Source of the DNA: Taibaiella koreensis | Lineage (GTDB): Bacteria > Bacteroidota > Bacteroidia > Chitinophagales > Chitinophagaceae | DNA length: 64,000 bases | Direction of reading: 5' to 3' | NCBI RefSeq assembly: GCF_003545715.1 | Contig: NZ_QVNU01000002.1 | Location: forward strand, 434,001 to 498,000 | Part shown: piece after piece, positions 60,360-64,000 of the stretch | Numbering within the stretch: position 1 is the stretch's first letter | Layout of the letters: each line of letters starts with the position of its first letter | Notes under the pieces: generated by a model | Database searches by the model: none | Seen by the model: only the letters and a program-made list of their open reading frames with translations | What the model was told of the DNA's origin: nothing | Translations under genes and position numbers: made by a program

Positions 60360-63256
60360 AACGGTTTTTCATTGTCTTGCTTTGTGTATTGCTGACCGGC
60401 TTTGCTCCGGCGCAGCCGGGTACCTATATCCGTTATGGGGCGGCAGACGGCCTCAGTGGCAATTATATTTATGATGTGGTGCAGGACAAGGAAGGCTTTC
60501 TGTGGATCAGCTCCAATACAGGTGTGTACCGCTTCGACGGTACTCATTTCCGCCAGTTCCATACCAAGGACGGGTTGCCGGATAACGAAGTATTGGAGAT
60601 CTGCATCGATAAATATGGCCGGGTATGGTTCTGTTGCTTTAACGGAAGGATCGGCTACTACGATAAAGGCCGCTTCTTCCATCCCGGCAATACCCCTGCG
60701 CTTGCCGGGATACGGCTTATGAATTATTCCCCCCGCTTTTACGAGGGCCGCAACAACATCAATCATGTGCTGGGAATAGGCGGGAACTATGCACAGCTGA
60801 AGGTAAATGCCGACAGCATTTTATCCTGCAAAGTAATGCCTTATAAAGCGAGTGTTTACTGGGAAGACGGTATGGATAGCTATTACCTTATGGATAGCTT
60901 TATTTATAAGAACGGACGACGCTTATTCCAGCTCAGGGAAGGACTCGGTTCGGGTACGGTGGTTGCCAGGGGGAATGCCTGCTATTACCTGCAGTCGACG
61001 GGACTCTTCCGCTTCAGAGAAGGCAGGGAACAGCTGTTGTTTACCTGGAAGGATAAGCTGGATCCCTGGAAGCTGGAAGTACAATCTCCCGGGCGTTTCT
61101 TTATTACCTGCAACAACGGCAAGGTGATCGCACTGCGGGAACAAAACGGCGTGGTCGTCTCATCGCGGGTCTTCACCGATGTATATTCGCCGGGGCGCGC
61201 CTGGGCCGATAAAGACGGGGGCATCTGGATCACTTCGCTGGCCGACGGATTGTATTACTATCCCGGCAATAAGGGCAATGCCCGGGCAACCCGGTTCTCG
61301 CCACAATGGCCGGGAAAGGTGATTACAGACATGGAAGTCTGCGGCACACAGCTCGTAACCGGCTTTGAGAATGGCAGCGTCGCCTGCTTCAGCAAAGAGC
61401 TGCGCCTGGATACGGTGTTGCACCACTCTACCAATACGGCGATGATGGTCAAAAATGTATATTACGACAGCAATCTCGGAAAGGTTATCGTTTCCGGCGG
61501 CAGTATCCTGGTATGGCGGGCGGGCGATAACAACACCTTCCGGCCGGTAAAGGTCGCCTCTTCCCTTCATCCCATGATATGTCCTATGAAGGATGCAGAA
61601 ATAACGGCTACCGGAAAGCTTTACCTGAATAGTATCCGGTACCTCCTGGCCGTCGATATTGCTGCCGGGCGGCTGTTGGTCGATTCCCTCTTCACAAGCC
61701 TCAGCCGGAAATATGCGATATGCCCCGATATCGCACCGGGTAAGGTGTGGTACAGCGATATCGACGGATTGCATTGGCTATACCAGGGGCGCCCCCGGCT
61801 GCTGTCGTCTTCCAATCCTTTTTTCCATCAGCGTATCACAGATATCAAAATGCCGGGACCCAATCTCCTGGTGCTCACAACCGAAAGTGAAGGTGTAGCC
61901 ATCGCCGATACCCTGGGTAAGGTACGGCAGCTCATCGAGCCCAAGGCATTGCATTGGGGCGCCGTAAGCAGGACCAAAATGTATGGCGACGAGCTATGGC
62001 TTGCGGGAGAAGCCGGGATAGGCATGTTTCGCCGTAAAGGAGACCGGTACAGACCTGTACTTTGGGTCAATAAGAATAATGGCCTCCTGTCGGACAATGT
62101 GCTGTCCTTTTGCCGGGACAAGGATTTTCTCTATGCTGTAACAGCAGAGGGACTACAAAAGCTGGACATCGGCTCGCTGACACAGCAACCGGATAAGCCG
62201 CGGCTGCTGATCCATTCGGTCCAGAATAAAACGCAGATCTGGCGCAATCCCACGGGCACGATCAATCTTCCCGGGGAAAGTAAGGAGATAAGACTGGAAT
62301 GCAGCGCTATAGCCTTCGGGAACACAGCGCCGGTAACCTTTGCCTATTGCTTTGAGGGCTCCGACAATTTTATCGAAACATCCGGTCCCTTTTTTTCCAT
62401 TCCCCTGGGTTTCGAAGGGCATAAAAAGCTATATCTCCGCTGCCGCAAGGGAAACAGCGCATGGTCGGAAGAAAAAATCCTGCTCTTGCAGATACCCATT
62501 CCTTTTTTCCAGCGATGGCCGGTAAGCCTGGCTTTGCTGTTGTGCGCCCTGGCGCTAATATTGCTTATCAGTAATTATCTTGCCGCCAGGTTGCGAAAAA
62601 GGCAGCTCAATGAACGGGATATGAAGCTGCAGGTAGTCCTGCTCAAGCTGCGTGCACTGCAAGGTATGATGAATCCGCATTTTGTATTCAATGCGCTCAA
62701 CTCCATTCAAAGCTATATCAACGAGCACGACCGGTACCTGGCCAATAAATACCTGTCCAAATTTTCGAAGCTCATGCGGGGCAGCCTGAACAGCAGTCAG
62801 GAAACCAGGAGCGTCCTGGCGAAAGAGCTGGAATACATCAGCAATTACCTGGACCTGGAGCAATTACGATTTGATGGCAGACTAAGCTATACGTTCGACA
62901 TAGGACCGGGTGTCAATGCCGATACAATACTGGTACCTGTAATGCTCCTGCAGCCTTTAGCGGAGAATGCCGTTATTCACGGTGTAATGGCCGGGAAAAA
63001 GCCGGTAATGATCACCATTTCCTGTACCATCGATGGCGGTAACTTACTGGTATGCGTGAAGGATAACGGTCCCGGGCTCAACAGCACCCGCACAGTGGAG
63101 AAAACGCATAAGAGCCTAGGGCTGGATATGATCCGGAACAGGCTGCAGCTGCTAAGCGAGATGCAGGGAAAAGAGTATAGCTTCCGGCTGACGGATAACC
63201 CTGACGGGCCCGGTGCGGCGGCCACATTAAGGCTGGCCCTTGAATACCTGTCCTGA
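60356..63256 (+). CDS. propeller-type sensor histidine kinase (LytS-like)
   Basis: 966 residues, TTG start at 60356 overlapping the regulator stop (TTGA). Signal peptide (MKRFFIVLLCVLLTGFAPAQP), two-component-regulator propeller repeats (GLSGNYIYDVVQDKEGFLWISSNTGVYRFDG; DGLPDNEVLEICIDKYGRVWF), a Y_Y_Y-like domain, one membrane helix near 722-745, then a His_kinase domain with H775 in MMNPHFVFNALNSI and HATPase motifs LQPLAENAVIHG and DNGPGLN. The periplasmic propellers sense an unknown signal. Confidence 0.94.
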   Translation: MKRFFIVLLCVLLTGFAPAQPGTYIRYGAADGLSGNYIYDVVQDKEGFLWISSNTGVYRFDGTHFRQFHTKDGLPDNEVLEICIDKYGRVWFCCFNGRIGYYDKGRFFHPGNTPALAGIRLMNYSPRFYEGRNNINHVLGIGGNYAQLKVNADSILSCKVMPYKASVYWEDGMDSYYLMDSFIYKNGRRLFQLREGLGSGTVVARGNACYYLQSTGLFRFREGREQLLFTWKDKLDPWKLEVQSPGRFFITCNNGKVIALREQNGVVVSSRVFTDVYSPGRAWADKDGGIWITSLADGLYYYPGNKGNARATRFSPQWPGKVITDMEVCGTQLVTGFENGSVACFSKELRLDTVLHHSTNTAMMVKNVYYDSNLGKVIVSGGSILVWRAGDNNTFRPVKVASSLHPMICPMKDAEITATGKLYLNSIRYLLAVDIAAGRLLVDSLFTSLSRKYAICPDIAPGKVWYSDIDGLHWLYQGRPRLLSSSNPFFHQRITDIKMPGPNLLVLTTESEGVAIADTLGKVRQLIEPKALHWGAVSRTKMYGDELWLAGEAGIGMFRRKGDRYRPVLWVNKNNGLLSDNVLSFCRDKDFLYAVTAEGLQKLDIGSLTQQPDKPRLLIHSVQNKTQIWRNPTGTINLPGESKEIRLECSAIAFGNTAPVTFAYCFEGSDNFIETSGPFFSIPLGFEGHKKLYLRCRKGNSAWSEEKILLLQIPIPFFQRWPVSLALLLCALALILLISNYLAARLRKRQLNERDMKLQVVLLKLRALQGMMNPHFVFNALNSIQSYINEHDRYLANKYLSKFSKLMRGSLNSSQETRSVLAKELEYISNYLDLEQLRFDGRLSYTFDIGPGVNADTILVPVMLLQPLAENAVIHGVMAGKKPVMITISCTIDGGNLLVCVKDNGPGLNSTRTVEKTHKSLGLDMIRNRLQLLSEMQGKEYSFRLTDNPDGPGAAATLRLALEYLS

Positions 63257-63303
63257 CCGTTTAACAATTATACCCTACCGTTCCTGTATTGCAGGCTGCC
63301 GTT
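63256..63303 (+). promoter_or_regulatory. three LytTR-like boxes at 21-bp period
   Basis: ACCGTT at 63256-63261, ACCGTT at 63277-63282 and GCCGTT at 63298-63303. The spacing is exactly 21 bp both times. LytTR proteins bind such repeats. The region also has a palindrome GTTCAACAATTGAAC (63301-63315). The ATG of the next gene is 68 bp downstream. Confidence 0.65.
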
Positions 63304-63370
63304 CAACAATTGAACACAGGAAGGTGATCCGGCCATGTTAGTTTTAGCCCAAACTAAACATTTAAAACAC

Positions 63371-64000
63371 ATGGCTAATCAAAACTTACTCCATTGGAAA
63401 ACCCATTTCAAACAGGCTATGGCGGCAGCATTACTGTCCTCCGCGGGCTTTGGCGCCTTCGCTCAGTCTTATGACTGGGTAATACAACCGGCGACCCGCA
63501 TTCAATTTTCCGGAGGCAATGGCGTCGCCTCTGCTATGCCGACATTAGGTTGTCTCGGTACCCAGACTGCCCAGGTGATCTCTACTTCATCGGGAAGCGA
63601 CCCGGCCTTTGCCTTTGTCCCCAACTGCGGCACCTACAATCTTTCCGGTACGAGTGTGGCCGGCAAGGGCTACCGGAACGTGTTTCCGATACCCGGCCTT
63701 TGTAAGAAATTCTATGCCGTAGAATGGTACCTGAACCATTTCCCGGCAAACAGCCGGCTCGTGCTCAGGAAGCTGGATGCCACCAACCCTGCTGCTGTCG
63801 TGGAAACGGATAGCGTCGACCTGTTTTCGGAGCAATCGGACGACCAGCATTCCAATACCGTGGCGATCGCCCCGCTGAGAACCGACGGGACCAGGCTTGT
63901 CTATTTTTACGATGCAAAAAACAATGCGCTCAAATCGGTTACCATTTCTGCAACCGGTGGTATAGGCGCCGTACAGCACCTGCGTTATATCACACTGGGC
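63371..64000 (+). CDS. secreted protein, partial (runs off the window)
   Basis: 210 codons from the ATG at 63371 to the window edge without a stop. A signal peptide ends AFAQ (cleavage near residue 32). The mature part starts SYDWVIQPATRIQFSGG and is beta-rich with three cysteines. No family named from this piece. It follows the LytTR/propeller-kinase operon in the same direction, with three LytTR-like boxes between, so it is a likely target of that system. Confidence 0.8.
   Translation, partial: MANQNLLHWKTHFKQAMAAALLSSAGFGAFAQSYDWVIQPATRIQFSGGNGVASAMPTLGCLGTQTAQVISTSSGSDPAFAFVPNCGTYNLSGTSVAGKGYRNVFPIPGLCKKFYAVEWYLNHFPANSRLVLRKLDATNPAAVVETDSVDLFSEQSDDQHSNTVAIAPLRTDGTRLVYFYDAKNNALKSVTISATGGIGAVQHLRYITLG

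Overview
The window looks like a chromosome segment of a Bacteroidota bacterium, probably of the Chitinophagaceae type. Several upstream regions carry the phylum's promoter form (TTTG, 19 bp, TAnnTTTG). Lipoprotein signals, AraC/LytTR/propeller-kinase regulators and a lanthipeptide leader of the pinensin style fit the same group. No 16S or other species marker is present, so the genus is open.

Left flank (1-4470): a CzcA-type metal efflux pump, an NlpC/P60 lipoprotein, tRNA-Gly(GCC) and tRNA-Leu(UAA).

Integrated island (4452-34556): the 3' end of tRNA-Leu is the integration site of two tandem elements. Element 1 (4452-32227, 27.8 kb) is bounded by a perfect 17-bp repeat. It encodes a large serine recombinase, a mobilization block (MobF relaxase-helicase, VirD4/TraG-like coupling ATPase, membrane protein, candidate oriT) with no mating-pair-formation genes, RadC, primase-like and excisionase-like genes, a tyrosine recombinase, a Gabija-type defence pair (GajA/GajB), a run of secreted proteins and lipoproteins including an orphan RHS-core protein and two transglutaminase-like paralogues, and a putative PD-(D/E)xK nuclease. 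It is best described as an integrative mobilizable element carrying defence genes. Element 2 (about 32228-34556) is a small remnant with a McrA/DUF3883-like putative restriction gene. Each junction is followed by its own terminator, and the original tRNA-Leu terminator now lies 30 kb away at 34563.

The most unusual signal is at the junctions. The recombinase gene runs through the attachment core into tRNA-Leu, so its last residues are host-encoded. If the element is circularised on paper, the frame stays open and gains a 28-residue tail encoded at the far right end of the element. Integration therefore appears to shorten and change the C-terminus of the element's own recombinase.

Right flank (34557-64000) is ordinary chromosome with regulatory cassettes: nadC; an S41 peptidase; an AraC regulator; a fully overlapping sigma factor / small anti-sigma-like / ClpP operon; DNA alkylation repair; YdeI-like; an SDR followed by a 135-bp MITE; a frameshifted Crp/Fnr gene; a flavin oxidoreductase pair; a tripartite HipBST-like toxin-antitoxin operon with palindromic operator; a second MITE; a NarL-type two-component operon; an SDR/MBL/AraC operon preceded by a direct-repeat operator; an orphan lanthipeptide-like precursor; map; two cold-shock proteins; a desaturase; and a LytTR regulator with a propeller kinase. 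Three ACCGTT-type boxes at exact 21-bp spacing precede the last, partial secreted-protein gene.
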